Positions 55,062-63,924 of a stretch of DNA of 64,000 nucleotides are shown in pieces. Origin of the DNA: Saccharibacillus sacchari DSM 19268 (GTDB lineage: Bacteria > Bacillota > Bacilli > Paenibacillales > Paenibacillaceae); assembly GCF_000585395.1 (NCBI RefSeq), contig NZ_KK073875.1:4102600-4166599 (forward strand), read 5' to 3'. The notes under the pieces were generated by a model, which saw only the letters and a program-made list of their open reading frames with translations, searched no databases and was not told the DNA's origin. Numbering within the stretch: the stretch's first letter is position 1; each line of letters opens with the position of its first letter. A program made the translations under genes and the position numbers.

Positions 55062-55775
55062 TTGCCTGCTGAATCTTTATATATCGGAAGCGTGCTGGCT
55101 GCGGGAGTTTTATCCTTTTTCTCTCCCTGCATCTTCCCGATGCTGCCTGTTTACTTCGCCTTTCTCGGCGGATCGGAAGCGGGTCGTCCGAGCGATGCCG
55201 CTTCGACGCGTTTTAAAATCAATCCGAAGCTGATCGCTCGCACGCTGCTGTTTATCCTCGGCCTGTCCACCGTGTTCCTGCTGCTCGGCTTCGGCGCGGG
55301 CGCGCTCGGCGGCGTAATCAACAGCTCCTGGTTCATGATCGTATGCGGCGCGGCCGTAATCTTGTTCGGCATTCATCAGACCGGCGTGCTCAACCTGATG
55401 TTCCTGCAAAAAGAAAAACGGCTCACCTACGACGCGAACAAGCAAAAAGGGTGGCTCGGCGCATTCCTGCTCGGCTTGACGTTCAGCTTCGGCTGGACGC
55501 CCTGCATCGGTCCCGTGCTCGCTGCCGTTCTCGGCGTGGCCGCGGGCGGCGGATCGGCAGGTTACGGCGTATGGATGATGTTTATTTATACCGTAGGTAT
55601 GGCCGTTCCTTTCCTGATCCTCGCCGTATTTTCGGACTTCCTGCTGCGTCGTCTGAAGAATCTATACAAGCATATGGGCAAGATCAAAGTCTTTTCCGGC
55701 CTGATTCTGATCGCGATGGGCATTCTGCTGATGACCAACAATCTGGCCGTGCTCACGTCAGCGTTCCAATTTTAA
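55062..55775 (+). CDS. ccdA: CcdA-type thiol-disulfide transporter
   Basis: A 237-aa membrane protein with six segments and the two CcdA redox motifs: VLSFFSPCIFPMLPVYFAF and TFSFGWTPCIGPVLAAVLG. It moves reducing power from cytoplasmic thioredoxin across the membrane. Start is TTG 55062 with GGAGGTG upstream. Together with the thioredoxin-like lipoprotein and the MsrAB lipoprotein that follow, it is likely to power extracytoplasmic repair of oxidised methionine rather than cytochrome c maturation. Confidence 0.9.
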   Translation: MPAESLYIGSVLAAGVLSFFSPCIFPMLPVYFAFLGGSEAGRPSDAASTRFKINPKLIARTLLFILGLSTVFLLLGFGAGALGGVINSSWFMIVCGAAVILFGIHQTGVLNLMFLQKEKRLTYDANKQKGWLGAFLLGLTFSFGWTPCIGPVLAAVLGVAAGGGSAGYGVWMMFIYTVGMAVPFLILAVFSDFLLRRLKNLYKHMGKIKVFSGLILIAMGILLMTNNLAVLTSAFQF

Positions 55776-55802
55776 CTTTTTAACCTTAAGGAGATGACCG
55801 AC

Positions 55803-56342
55803 TTGCAACATGTAAAAAAGAAATGGCTGCCCCTACTGATGCTATTCTCCGTCGTATTACTGCTATCCGCCTGCGGGCAAAACGGTTCAGCAACTTCCGC
55901 TTCCGGTGGCACTACGGCAAGCTCTACCCCGGCGCCGCAATTCGATCTTCAAGACTTGAGCGGCAACGAAGTCAAGCTGGCGGATTTTAACGGGGAAAAA
56001 GTCTACATTAAATACTGGGCTTCGTGGTGCTCGATCTGTCTCGCGGGCATGGAAGAACTCAATACGCTGGCCGGACAAGACAACGACTTCAAAGTAATCA
56101 GCATCGTCGCTCCGAATTTCAAAGGCGAAAAGTCCGAAGCCGATTTCAAAAAATGGTTCGCGGGCCTAGACGAAAGCAATACGACCGTACTGCTGGATCA
56201 AGACGGCAAATACGCGCAGCAGCTCGGCGTGCGCGCGTATCCGACTTCGTTCTATATCGATTCGACGGGCGGCTTGGCAAAAACCGTTCCCGGCCACAAC
56301 ACCAACGACGTGATCGCTTCGAACTTTAATGCGATTCCTTAA
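55803..56342 (+). CDS. TlpA/ResA-like thioredoxin lipoprotein
   Basis: A ~179-aa lipoprotein: signal peptide ending LLLSAC, Ser/Thr/Ala linker, then a thioredoxin fold with [20 protein letters not shown] (CxxC near 76-79) and the cis-Pro region [12 protein letters not shown]. It would take electrons from CcdA and pass them to MsrAB. AAGGAG runs straight into ATG 55794, so the better start is TTG 55803, nine bases on. It sits 27 bases after ccdA and 44 before msrAB. Confidence 0.88.
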   Translation: MQHVKKKWLPLLMLFSVVLLLSACGQNGSATSASGGTTASSTPAPQFDLQDLSGNEVKLADFNGEKVYIKYWASWCSICLAGMEELNTLAGQDNDFKVISIVAPNFKGEKSEADFKKWFAGLDESNTTVLLDQDGKYAQQLGVRAYPTSFYIDSTGGLAKTVPGHNTNDVIASNFNAIP

Positions 56343-56386
56343 GGAACGAAGGTTCGTTTTCCCACTATGACGAGGAGGTTCCATTC

Positions 56387-57613
56387 ATGAAAAAAAGAAC
56401 CCGGCCCGCAGCTTGGCTCTCTCTGGTCTCGCTGATGCTGCTGAGCCTGCTTCTGTCAGCCTGCTCCACGTCCGGCTTCGCCGGAATGAATGCAGCCGGT
56501 TCCACGTTCCCTTCGAGCGTTACGGCCGCAAGCATTCCCAATCCGAACGCGGACGTCGACTTTTCCAAATCCGACTTGAAAAAGATTTATCTCGCCGGCG
56601 GATGTTTCTGGGGTGTGGAAGCTTACATGGCACGCATCTACGGGGTACAAGATGCCGTATCCGGTTACGCCAACGGAACAGGCGAAAATCCTTCTTACGA
56701 AGACGTAATCCAAGGCGACCGCGGCTTTGCCGAGACCGTCGAAGTCACGTATGACCCTGAACTCGTGCCGCTGGACAAGCTGCTGACCGAGTTTTTCAAA
56801 GTCGTCGATCCGACCAGCGTCAACAAACAAGGGAATGACCGGGGCATCCAATACCGTTCCGGCGTGTATTACACGGATGACAGCGAGAAATCGGTGATCG
56901 AATCGGTCATTGCCAAAGAACAAGAACGGTACAACCAAGACATCGTGACCGAAGTGCTGCCGCTCGAGAACTTCTACATGGCGGAAGAATATCATCAGGA
57001 TTACCTCGAAAAGAACCCGAACGGCTACTGCCATATCGACATGGGAATCTTGAACGAGCAGGAGATTCCGGCCGACGGCGCAAACGATACTTCGGCGGCA
57101 GGCGTGACGACAACGGGCGAAAAATCCGCTGCCGCGACTAAGGCCGAAGGCAAAATCGTGATCGAACCGGCCGACTATCCGAAACGCAGCGCCGAAGAGT
57201 TGAAGAGCCTGCTGACCGATATTCAATATAAAGTCGCCGTCGAGCAGGACACCGAACATCCTTACTCCAACGAATATTGGGACACGTACGAAAAAGGGAT
57301 TTACGTCGACGTCTCCACCGGCGAGCCCCTGTTCGCCAGCGAAGACAAATACGACTCGCAGTGCGGTTGGCCGAGCTTCGTGAAGCCGATTACGCCGGAT
57401 GTCGTGACGTATCACGAAGATACCGCGTATAACATGGTCCGCACCGAGGTACGCAGCCGCTCAGGCGATATCCACCTTGGCCATGTCTTCGACGACGGCC
57501 CGGAAGATCGCGGCGGCAAGCGTTACTGCATCAACAGCGCCTCGATCAAATTCGTGCCGCTGGCGGATATGGATGCGCAAGGGTATGGGTATTTGATCAG
57601 CGTGGCGAAGTAA
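56387..57613 (+). CDS. msrAB: Surface-anchored methionine sulfoxide reductase MsrAB
   Basis: A 408-aa lipoprotein fusing both methionine sulfoxide reductases. The signal peptide ends in LLLSAC. The MsrA domain (~65-225) has the catalytic [11 protein letters not shown] near 70. A Thr/Ala/Gly linker leads to the MsrB domain (~265-405), with SQCGWPSF near 324, [13 protein letters not shown] and the catalytic Cys in [13 protein letters not shown] near 378. It repairs both sulfoxide stereoisomers in envelope proteins. AGGAGG precedes the ATG. The CcdA-thioredoxin-MsrAB order matches known Gram-positive extracellular repair systems. Confidence 0.93.
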   Translation: MKKRTRPAAWLSLVSLMLLSLLLSACSTSGFAGMNAAGSTFPSSVTAASIPNPNADVDFSKSDLKKIYLAGGCFWGVEAYMARIYGVQDAVSGYANGTGENPSYEDVIQGDRGFAETVEVTYDPELVPLDKLLTEFFKVVDPTSVNKQGNDRGIQYRSGVYYTDDSEKSVIESVIAKEQERYNQDIVTEVLPLENFYMAEEYHQDYLEKNPNGYCHIDMGILNEQEIPADGANDTSAAGVTTTGEKSAAATKAEGKIVIEPADYPKRSAEELKSLLTDIQYKVAVEQDTEHPYSNEYWDTYEKGIYVDVSTGEPLFASEDKYDSQCGWPSFVKPITPDVVTYHEDTAYNMVRTEVRSRSGDIHLGHVFDDGPEDRGGKRYCINSASIKFVPLADMDAQGYGYLISVAK

Positions 57614-57675
57614 GATTTTCTGACAGACGTTTGCTGCGAAAAAAGGCTTCTTTGAAGCAAGTTTCAGCTTATATA

Positions 57676-57715
57676 GAAACCAGGATCTCCGTTTGGAGAG
57701 CCTGGTTTCTTTTGT
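57676..57715 (+). terminator. Terminator of the ccdA-msrAB operon
   Basis: GAAACCAGG-TCTCC (57676-57690) pairs with GGAGA-CCTGGTTTC (57695-57709), followed by TTTTGTG. It lies ~60 bases after the msrAB stop. Confidence 0.85.
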
Positions 57716-57784
57716 GTTCGATTCTTTTTGCATTTTATCTATATATGTTATTATTCTAAAATAAGGAATATTAGGAGGCCGAAA

Positions 57785-58306
57785 ATGAAAACATTTGAGA
57801 TACTAAGCGAGATTACAATGGAGCTTTGTTACTTCGTACTCACGATGAGAAGAATAGGCCCTTTAGAGATTTCAGAAGATGAAGCAGAACTCTATTTGCA
57901 AAAAACGACTTCTCCTGAAGTAGCGGGTTTTATTAAAGACGGGATTAAGGTTCTGAAAAAGTATGGCGGCTTTGAAATGATGAAAATCATGTATGACGTT
58001 AGAATGCTTAAATGTCTTCGAAATCCTGATATTGATTTAGAAGAATTGCAAGCGCTCCAATACAGTGTTTATCTTTTTGAATATTGTACAGGTGGAGATT
58101 TGGATGAAATGGTACGCTTTTCTCGGCTACTAGTGGAATTTGAGTCTGCGGAAGAAGGCTCCATATTTAATTCCAATGAAGAAGCGCTGATTAAACTGAG
58201 AAGAGTACAAGAGTTTCTTAGGAGCAAAGATTATGAGGGCGTTCCTCTCAATCGTGAGGAGTTTGAAACTTATAAAAAAGAAGGCTGGAAGACATCAAGC
58301 CACTAA
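57785..58306 (+). CDS. Unknown soluble protein
   Basis: A 173-aa mainly helical, acidic cytoplasmic protein (EISEDEAELYLQKTTSPEVA, YGGFEMMKIMYDVRMLKCLR, EFLRSKDYEGVPLNREEFET). No family is recognised. AGGAGG with six bases of spacing sets ATG 57785; the longer frame from 57728 is rejected. Base use is more AT-rich than the operon before it, which may indicate recent acquisition. The 3' end overlaps the terminator of the convergent DUF1450 gene. Confidence 0.65.
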   Translation: MKTFEILSEITMELCYFVLTMRRIGPLEISEDEAELYLQKTTSPEVAGFIKDGIKVLKKYGGFEMMKIMYDVRMLKCLRNPDIDLEELQALQYSVYLFEYCTGGDLDEMVRFSRLLVEFESAEEGSIFNSNEEALIKLRRVQEFLRSKDYEGVPLNREEFETYKKEGWKTSSH

Positions 58307-58322
58307 GGCGTGCCTTCCAGCC
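58283..58322 (-). terminator. Terminator of the DUF1450 gene
   Basis: GGCTGGAAG (58283-58291) pairs with CTTCCAGCC (58314-58322); the minus strand then reads TTCTTTTTTAT. It lies inside the last codons of the convergent gene. Confidence 0.75.
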
Positions 58323-58351
58323 TCCGATTCGCGATAAACCATACGACCGGA

Positions 58352-58585
58352 TCATGCTTTTTTCTTTTTTACAATCCGCTTCTCCAGCTTTTTAACCAGC
58401 TTCTTCGGTGTCTCCGCTCGGACAATCTCACCCTTCACCATCGCAAACGGTTCGGTCCGGCACAATCGGCATTCTTTTAAACAGGAGTCTTTTTTCACTT
58501 TCACATCGGCATACTCGCCCTTTAGTGCCTTATAAGCCGACTTCGAGAAACGATCCAAGTTTTTTTCGCAAAATTCGATTTTCAT
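58352..58585 (-). CDS. DUF1450 (YuzB-like) protein
   Basis: A 77-aa protein with the DUF1450 layout: MKIEFCEKNLDRFSKSAYKA at the start and a four-cysteine core (Cys at positions ~6, 35, 39 and 42: SCLKECRLCRTEPFAMVKGE), then a very basic tail (KKLVKKLEKRIVKKKKA). The cysteines suggest a metal or iron-sulfur site, unproved for the family. The start overlaps the stop of the SMI1/HEAT gene by four bases. Confidence 0.85.
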   Translation of the reverse strand: MKIEFCEKNLDRFSKSAYKALKGEYADVKVKKDSCLKECRLCRTEPFAMVKGEIVRAETPKKLVKKLEKRIVKKKKA

Positions 58586-60027
58586 CGCCGTTCCTCCTTC
58601 AGATTCCGCAGCACGCTCCGTACTCGAGCAAGCTCGCCCGGAACATAGCGGTCTATATGATCTTGCGTGCTGAATCCAAACTCCTTAAGACGATGGCGAA
58701 TATTGCCGGGAATATAGTTTTCGTCTGTCGGATGCTGCGCAAGAAGCTGTTCATATACGGGCAGCAGACGCAAATCCGTCACGCCGCCGAGCGATTGAAT
58801 CGCCGTATGCACGACGTTCGGCGCGGGATCATGCAGCAGCACGCGAATGAACTCGTCCACGTATTCGGCTTTCTGATCCGATTTGCCCGCTTGCCAGATC
58901 GCGCTTTTGCGAATCTCCGCGTCTGGATTTCGAAATGCCGGTAAAAACAACGGAAGCGGCTCGATGCCTGCTGCTTCCGCGATATAGCCGAGAAACCGGA
59001 ATGTCTCTTCATCTGTTTCACGCGGAATCAAAGTTTGGATCTCTTCCGCGAAATTTCGGGCGTTCTTTTTCCGATACCAATGAATCAACTGGGCCGAGGT
59101 TCGTCGATCCTCCGCCTGTTCGCTACCCAGTCCTGCAATCAGCATCGGATCGGCAAGATCCGGCGCATGGGCGGCCAGCAGGGTCAACGCCCAATATCGC
59201 ACGCTATCAGCAGGATCATACAGCAACTTTTCCGCAAGCCGCACTGCCGGTTCTTCGAGACGAGGGAAACGCAGAAGCGCCTTCAACGCTTGCGCGCGGT
59301 TCTCGCTGCTGCCTGATGCTTTCGCCTGCTCGACCAACTCTTGTTCGCTTCCTCCGGGCGTCGTGCCGAACCAATGTATCTTGAATCCGGCTATGATCTC
59401 GTCCAACCATCGCTCGTACCAATCCAGGAAGTTCTTTTCATGCGTAAAAAAGGGCTTTTGGTATTCCATGTTCATGTACACGACGCGTCCCCGATGCTCG
59501 CCGCTGACGATCAGCAGAATCTCGTTATCGCAGCCCATCGTGCCGATCTCGAGCGTACCTTTCAACAGATCGGCGAAAGCCTCGTTATAAGCGTCATCGT
59601 CCAGCGATTCGTCCACCGCATACTCTTCCGTATCTTGGGACTGCCAATCCTGGGCAGCCGGACTCATCCGGAAGAGTGAAGCTTGAGTCAAACGCTCCGC
59701 ATCCGGCTCCATGTTGTCCGTGCCGTAAATGCCGTAATAAGGCCCGGCGCCGCCGTAGGAACCCGGTCCGCCGTTACCGATCCCGGTCAAAAAAGCGGCG
59801 AACGCTTCCGGCAGTTGAACGCCCCACTTGGCCTGCAGCGTATTCAATTCCTCAAGCGTCATCGGTTCATTCACCCGGTAACGATGACTGCTAGCACCAA
59901 ATACCTGCTCCGATTCCGGAGTCTGCGCGGCACGCGTCAGCTTTTGGCGAATTCGTTCGATCTGCCGATCATATAGGCTTAAATTCGGAATTTCTTGCAC
60001 CGATTCGTTTTTTTGTTCCTTATCCAT
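58582..60027 (-). CDS. SMI1/KNR4 and HEAT-repeat protein
   Basis: A 481-aa cytoplasmic protein in two parts. Residues ~45-230 resemble an SMI1/KNR4 (SUKH) domain: EPMTLEELNTLQAKWGVQLP, EAFAAFLTGIGNGGPGSYGG, LEIGTMGCDNEILLIVSGEH, FLDWYERWLDEII. Residues ~245-470 are HEAT-like helical repeats (DPADSVRYWALTLLAAHAPD, NPDAEIRKSAIWQAGKSDQK, DPAPNVVHTAIQSLGGVTDL). A binding or scaffold role is likely. GAAGGAG before ATG 60027 sets the start, rather than 60081. Coupled to DUF1450 downstream. Confidence 0.82.
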   Translation of the reverse strand: MDKEQKNESVQEIPNLSLYDRQIERIRQKLTRAAQTPESEQVFGASSHRYRVNEPMTLEELNTLQAKWGVQLPEAFAAFLTGIGNGGPGSYGGAGPYYGIYGTDNMEPDAERLTQASLFRMSPAAQDWQSQDTEEYAVDESLDDDAYNEAFADLLKGTLEIGTMGCDNEILLIVSGEHRGRVVYMNMEYQKPFFTHEKNFLDWYERWLDEIIAGFKIHWFGTTPGGSEQELVEQAKASGSSENRAQALKALLRFPRLEEPAVRLAEKLLYDPADSVRYWALTLLAAHAPDLADPMLIAGLGSEQAEDRRTSAQLIHWYRKKNARNFAEEIQTLIPRETDEETFRFLGYIAEAAGIEPLPLFLPAFRNPDAEIRKSAIWQAGKSDQKAEYVDEFIRVLLHDPAPNVVHTAIQSLGGVTDLRLLPVYEQLLAQHPTDENYIPGNIRHRLKEFGFSTQDHIDRYVPGELARVRSVLRNLKEERR

Positions 60028-60161
60028 GCCGTCACTCTCCTTCTTTGCATGAAAACTTTCCGCTGTTTTCCAGGTTTCCATTGAGTTGTGAGCTGTTACC
60101 TTTTATAATGAAACGGAAAAAGTTTTAATCGAAATCTAACAGAAAAAGGTGTCTTTCATTA

Positions 60162-61718
60162 ATGAGTATACTAAATGTAGAACGACTGAGCCACGGCTTC
60201 GGCGACCGGGCAATTTTTAAAGATGTCTCCTTCCGCCTGCTGAAAGGCGAGCATATCGGCCTGATCGGCGCCAACGGCGAAGGCAAATCCACGTTCATGA
60301 ATATCGTAACGGGCAAGCTCCAGCCGGACGAAGGCAAAGTCGAATGGTCGAAACGCGTTCGCGTCGGCTACCTCGATCAGCATGCCGTACTGGAAAAAGG
60401 CCAAACGATTCGCGACGTGCTCAAAGGGGCTTTCCAATACTTGCTCGATATGGAGCAGGAAATGAACGATATGTACGGACGCATGGGCGACGTGACTCCG
60501 GAGGAGCTGGAAGAACTGCTGGAGCAGGTCGGCACGATTCAAGACACGCTGACCGCGCAGGACTTTTACCTGATCGACGCCAAAATCGACGAGACCGCCC
60601 GCGGACTCGGCTTGACCGACGTCGGCTTGGACAAAGACGTCAACGACCTTTCCGGCGGACAGCGTACGAAGGTTCTGCTCACCAAGCTGCTGCTCGAGAA
60701 GCCGGACATCCTGCTCCTCGACGAGCCTACCAACTATCTGGACGAAGTGCATATCAACTGGCTGACGCGCTATCTGCAAGAGTACGAGAACGCGTTCATC
60801 CTGATCTCGCACGATATTCCGTTCCTGAACAGCGTCGTCAACATCATTTACCATATGGAAAATCAAGAGCTGAACCGCTACGTTGGCGACTATGATTATT
60901 TCCAAGAAGTCTATGCAATGAAAAAGCAGCAGTTGGAATCGGCTTTCAAGCGCCAGCAGCAGGAGATTTCCCAGTTGAAAGACTTCGTGGCCCGCAACAA
61001 AGCCAGCGTAGCGACGCGCAACATGGCGATGTCCCGTCAGAAAAAGCTGGACAAAATGGACGTGATCGAACTGGCTCAGGAACGTCCGAAACCGCAGTTC
61101 AACTTCAAAGTGGGCCGTACGGCGGGCAAACTGATCTTCGAAACGAAAAACTTGGTCATCGGCTACAACGAACCGTTGTCCCGCCCGCTTGACCTGAAAA
61201 TGGAACGCGGTCAAAAAATCGCGCTCGTCGGCGCCAACGGTATCGGTAAAACGACGCTGCTGCGCAGCATTCTCGGCGAGATCCAAGCGATTGACGGCAC
61301 GGTCGAACGCGGCGAGCATCAGCAAATCGGTTACTTCGAACAAGAAATGAAAGGCGACGGTTCGAACACCTGCATCGAAGAGATCTGGAACGAGTTCCCT
61401 TCGCTCAGCCAATTCGAAGTGCGCGCGGCATTGGCCAAATGCGGCCTGACGACGAAACATATCGAGAGCAAGATCACGGTACTGAGCGGCGGCGAAAAGG
61501 CTAAGGTTCGTCTGTGCAAACTGATCAACCGCGAAACGAACATTTTGGTACTCGACGAGCCTACGAACCACTTGGACGTCGATGCGAAAGACGAGTTGAA
61601 GCGTGCGTTGCAGGCTTACAAAGGCACTATCCTCATGATCTCCCACGAACCTGAGTTTTATAAGGATATCGTGACGGAGACGTGGAACTGTGAGTCTTGG
61701 ACGACGAAGGTTTTCTAA
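60162..61718 (+). CDS. ABC-F family ATPase, YkpA/YbiT type
   Basis: A 518-aa cytoplasmic protein with two ABC domains and no membrane segment. Walker A motifs are GANGEGKST near 38 and GANGIGKTT near 356; signatures are LSGGQRTKV and LSGGEKAKV; Walker B motifs are LLLDEPTNYLDE and LVLDEPTNHLDV. The charged linker between the domains (YDYFQEVYAMKKQQLESAFK) is typical of ABC-F proteins, which act at the ribosome. Sequence style suggests YkpA/YbiT rather than an antibiotic-protection type, but resistance is not excluded. Confidence 0.92.
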   Translation: MSILNVERLSHGFGDRAIFKDVSFRLLKGEHIGLIGANGEGKSTFMNIVTGKLQPDEGKVEWSKRVRVGYLDQHAVLEKGQTIRDVLKGAFQYLLDMEQEMNDMYGRMGDVTPEELEELLEQVGTIQDTLTAQDFYLIDAKIDETARGLGLTDVGLDKDVNDLSGGQRTKVLLTKLLLEKPDILLLDEPTNYLDEVHINWLTRYLQEYENAFILISHDIPFLNSVVNIIYHMENQELNRYVGDYDYFQEVYAMKKQQLESAFKRQQQEISQLKDFVARNKASVATRNMAMSRQKKLDKMDVIELAQERPKPQFNFKVGRTAGKLIFETKNLVIGYNEPLSRPLDLKMERGQKIALVGANGIGKTTLLRSILGEIQAIDGTVERGEHQQIGYFEQEMKGDGSNTCIEEIWNEFPSLSQFEVRAALAKCGLTTKHIESKITVLSGGEKAKVRLCKLINRETNILVLDEPTNHLDVDAKDELKRALQAYKGTILMISHEPEFYKDIVTETWNCESWTTKVF

Positions 61719-61733
61719 GAATTGATTCTTGTT

Positions 61734-61864
61734 GAAGCTGGGGCGGCTGCGGGGGAAATTCGCTCAAGACGCTGTCTCACCCGGAAATTAGATTGAAGTT
61801 TTATTGGAATTTTCCGGGTTCAAAGGCGTCAACATGGCGCTGAATGTCACCGCAGGTTTTCTTC
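61734..61864. repeat. 131-bp palindromic element downstream of the ABC-F gene
   Basis: Same family as 41219-41347: ACGCTGTCTCACCCGGAAA and TTTCCGGGTTCAAAGGCGT are shared, with CAAAGGCG at 61821-61828. The outer arms (GAAGC..GGCTGCGG and the region ending CCGCAGG..CTTC) pair more loosely. It begins 16 bases after the ABC-F stop. Confidence 0.75.
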
Positions 61865-61964
61865 GAAATCCTGTATTTCACTGAATTCCTCCCTCCGCCT
61901 ATCGCTTCGAACTGAATAAAACTTTTAAAATCTTCATCTGTGTATGAGTGTAGATGAAGTGCGG

Positions 61965-61992
61965 AAAGGCTCCTTTGAAAGGAGCCTTTTTG
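61965..61992 (+). terminator. Rho-independent terminator downstream of the ABC-F gene
   Basis: AAAGGCTCCTTT pairs with AAAGGAGCCTTT with almost no loop and T5 after it on the plus strand. It lies ~250 bases from the ABC-F stop, beyond the palindromic element, so it may end read-through transcripts. Confidence 0.8.
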
Positions 61993-62050
61993 TGTATGCA
62001 TAAAGAATGGGAGTTGGCTGTCTATTTTATGCTGATTGATAGACAACAAA

Positions 62051-62216
62051 CTAGGGCGTGTACGCAAACTCCGAAGGAAGAAGATTGACCTGAATTTTTG
62101 ATCTATGCAAGGAACAATTTCGAAGGCGTGCCGGGGCACGTCAAGAAAGTGCGACGCCGCAGAGGGCGAAAAGGCAGGACAAGATGCACATCGTTGAGTT
62201 TGAGTACACGCCCTAG
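62051..62216. mobile_element. 166-bp MITE-like element with 21-bp terminal inverted repeats
   Basis: Left end 62051-62071 and right end 62196-62216 are reverse complements at 20 of 21 bases (CTAGGGCGTGTACGCAAACTC). The ends begin with CTAG, so a TA or CTAG target duplication is possible. The ~124-base interior has no transposase or credible ORF and contains a GTGCCGGGGCAC palindrome. It looks like a non-autonomous transposon relic mobilised by an unrelated transposase. A lone CTAGGGCGTGT word occurs near 22185. Confidence 0.75.
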
Positions 62217-62273
62217 ACTATAGAGAGCTAATTTGTAGATCGAGGCGTTGCTTTTATGAGAGGGGGATTGAAG

Positions 62274-62966
62274 ATGGGGAGACGGAAAAGGATGAAGCGG
62301 CTCTTGGCTTTAGGCGGGATGGGTTTATTTTTATTGTTGGTCGGGTGTATAGCAGAGAAGGAAGAAGATCTGTCCAAGGTCGCTTCTGTTTCGATGCAAG
62401 AAACGGGCGAAGCGCAGGAGGAAGAAATATTGGTAGGCGAAAATATTTCTAAAACAACAGGCTTGGAGACGGTCAATGCCATGGCTACTTTCGTCGGGTA
62501 TGCCAATGTGGATGAGTTGGATGAAGCATCCGACCTTATTTTGATCGGTACGCCGACTCGGGATTTTATAGAACGCGCCTCCAACAATACCTATTATTCA
62601 GACGGACATATTCAAGATATTTCGACCTTGACCGACTTCAAGATTGAGCACGTGATCAAAAATGAAGAAGACGTCGAGTTAGAAGATGTGATTGCAATCA
62701 TCGAACCCATTTCGATCATTGAACAAAACGGCGTCAAGACCGTACTCACAGTCGAAGATTATGTAGAACTGCAAAAAGGAAAAACGTACATCATTTTTCT
62801 GGGCAAAAACACGTACGGTCGGTACAGCGTAATCAATATGAACAACGGTCGCTTTGCTATAGAAGAAGACGGAAATTTGGAGCTTGCTGTCATGGCTGAT
62901 TCCGTACAAGAGAAACATAGCGAATTCCAAAAAGAGGTGTTGGAAAAATACGGGTTAAATCCTTGA
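62274..62966 (+). CDS. Lipoprotein of unknown function
   Basis: A ~230-aa lipoprotein: basic N-terminus (GRRKRMKR), hydrophobic core and lipobox LLVGC (Cys near 24). After an acidic linker comes one compact domain (TFVGYANVDELDEASDLILI, VIKNEEDVELEDVIAIIEPI, YVELQKGKTYIIFLGKNTYG), with a beta pattern resembling secreted OB-like domains. No family is recognised. AGGGGGATTGAAG precedes ATG 62274; 62256 is a longer alternative. It follows the MITE-like element. Confidence 0.7.
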   Translation: MGRRKRMKRLLALGGMGLFLLLVGCIAEKEEDLSKVASVSMQETGEAQEEEILVGENISKTTGLETVNAMATFVGYANVDELDEASDLILIGTPTRDFIERASNNTYYSDGHIQDISTLTDFKIEHVIKNEEDVELEDVIAIIEPISIIEQNGVKTVLTVEDYVELQKGKTYIIFLGKNTYGRYSVINMNNGRFAIEEDGNLELAVMADSVQEKHSEFQKEVLEKYGLNP

Positions 62967-62971
62967 AGACA

Positions 62972-63018
62972 AGCGTAAAAGAACAGTTCTGTTTAAGAGC
63001 CGTTCTTTGCTTTACGCC
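62972..63018. terminator. Convergent terminator after the lipoprotein gene
   Basis: GCGTAAAAGAAC-G-TCT pairs with AGA-C-GTTCTTT-CTTTACGC over ~20 bases. It lies between the plus-strand lipoprotein and the minus-strand hydrolase and can serve both. Confidence 0.75.
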
Positions 63019-63033
63019 TTAAGATTGATTGGT

Positions 63034-63924
63034 TTATTCGCCGATCGTATTGGTCAACTCGCCTAAGCCCTCGATAGAGATCGTCACTTCGTCGCCGGTT
63101 TTGAGCCAGACGCGAGCGGTTTCCGGCTGGCCGAACACGACGCCTTCCGGCGTGCCGGTCAGGATTACGTCACCGGGACGCAGCGTGAAATATTTGGAGA
63201 GATAAGCGATGATTTCCCGGCAGGAGAAGATCATGTCGGAAGTGTTGGAATCCTGAACGGTTTTGCCGTTGATACTGGCTGAGATGCGCAAAGCGTCAGG
63301 GTCGGAGATTTCGTCGGCGGTAGCGATATACGGGCCGATCGGAGCGAATCCGTCGCCTGTTTTGCCGAGGAGCCATTGGCCGGAACGCATCTGTAGGTCG
63401 CGTGCGGACAGATCGTTTGCGCAGCAGTAGCCGAAGACGTAATCGAGCGCTTCTTCTTCGCTGACGTTGGATGCGGTACGACCGATCACGATGGCAAGCT
63501 CGGCTTCATAGTCAAGCTGTTTCGTTTCGGAAGGGTAAGGAATAATGTCTCCGTGCGCAGCTACCGAGTCAGAGAATTTACTGAACACGACAGGTTGTTT
63601 AGGCAGAGGCATATTTGTTTCTTCCGCATGCTTTTTGTAGTTCAACCCGATGCAGATCAGCTTGCCCGGATGCAATACGGCAGGCAGAAAGCGTACTTCG
63701 GTTTGCTGCTTCGATTCGAATTTGGAACGATCCGGCCCCAGACGCTCCCACGCATTGCGAATAGACGCGATTCGTTCCGGCGATTTCAGCAGCTCATCCG
63801 TGGTCGTCGGCAATGTTGCTCCTTTTTCCAACCATGGAGTGAGCGCGCCGAGCGGCACGATTTTCCCTTCATTGATCAAAACAACCAACGGCCGGCCGCC
63901 GCGTTCCACATTAGCAAATTTCAT
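63034..63924 (-). CDS. Fumarylacetoacetate hydrolase family protein
   Basis: A 296-aa cytoplasmic hydrolase/isomerase. The FAH core is clear: ICIGLNYKKHAEETNMPLPK, the metal ligands in DYEAELAIVIG, GYCCANDLSARDLQ, GDGFAPIGPYI and ILTGTPEGVVFG. The ~70-residue N-terminal extension is normal for the group. Members cleave or decarboxylate aromatic or keto-sugar acid intermediates; 2,4-diketo-3-deoxy sugar acid and ureidoglycolate substrates are both possible and neither can be chosen here. GGAGGG precedes the ATG. Only ~75 bases of upstream sequence remain in the window. Confidence 0.9.
   Translation of the reverse strand: MKFANVERGGRPLVVLINEGKIVPLGALTPWLEKGATLPTTTDELLKSPERIASIRNAWERLGPDRSKFESKQQTEVRFLPAVLHPGKLICIGLNYKKHAEETNMPLPKQPVVFSKFSDSVAAHGDIIPYPSETKQLDYEAELAIVIGRTASNVSEEEALDYVFGYCCANDLSARDLQMRSGQWLLGKTGDGFAPIGPYIATADEISDPDALRISASINGKTVQDSNTSDMIFSCREIIAYLSKYFTLRPGDVILTGTPEGVVFGQPETARVWLKTGDEVTISIEGLGELTNTIGE

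Noticed and set aside
60171-61646. 491-residue minus-strand frame opposite the ABC-F gene
   Set aside because: Antisense shadow; the plus strand has all ABC motifs.
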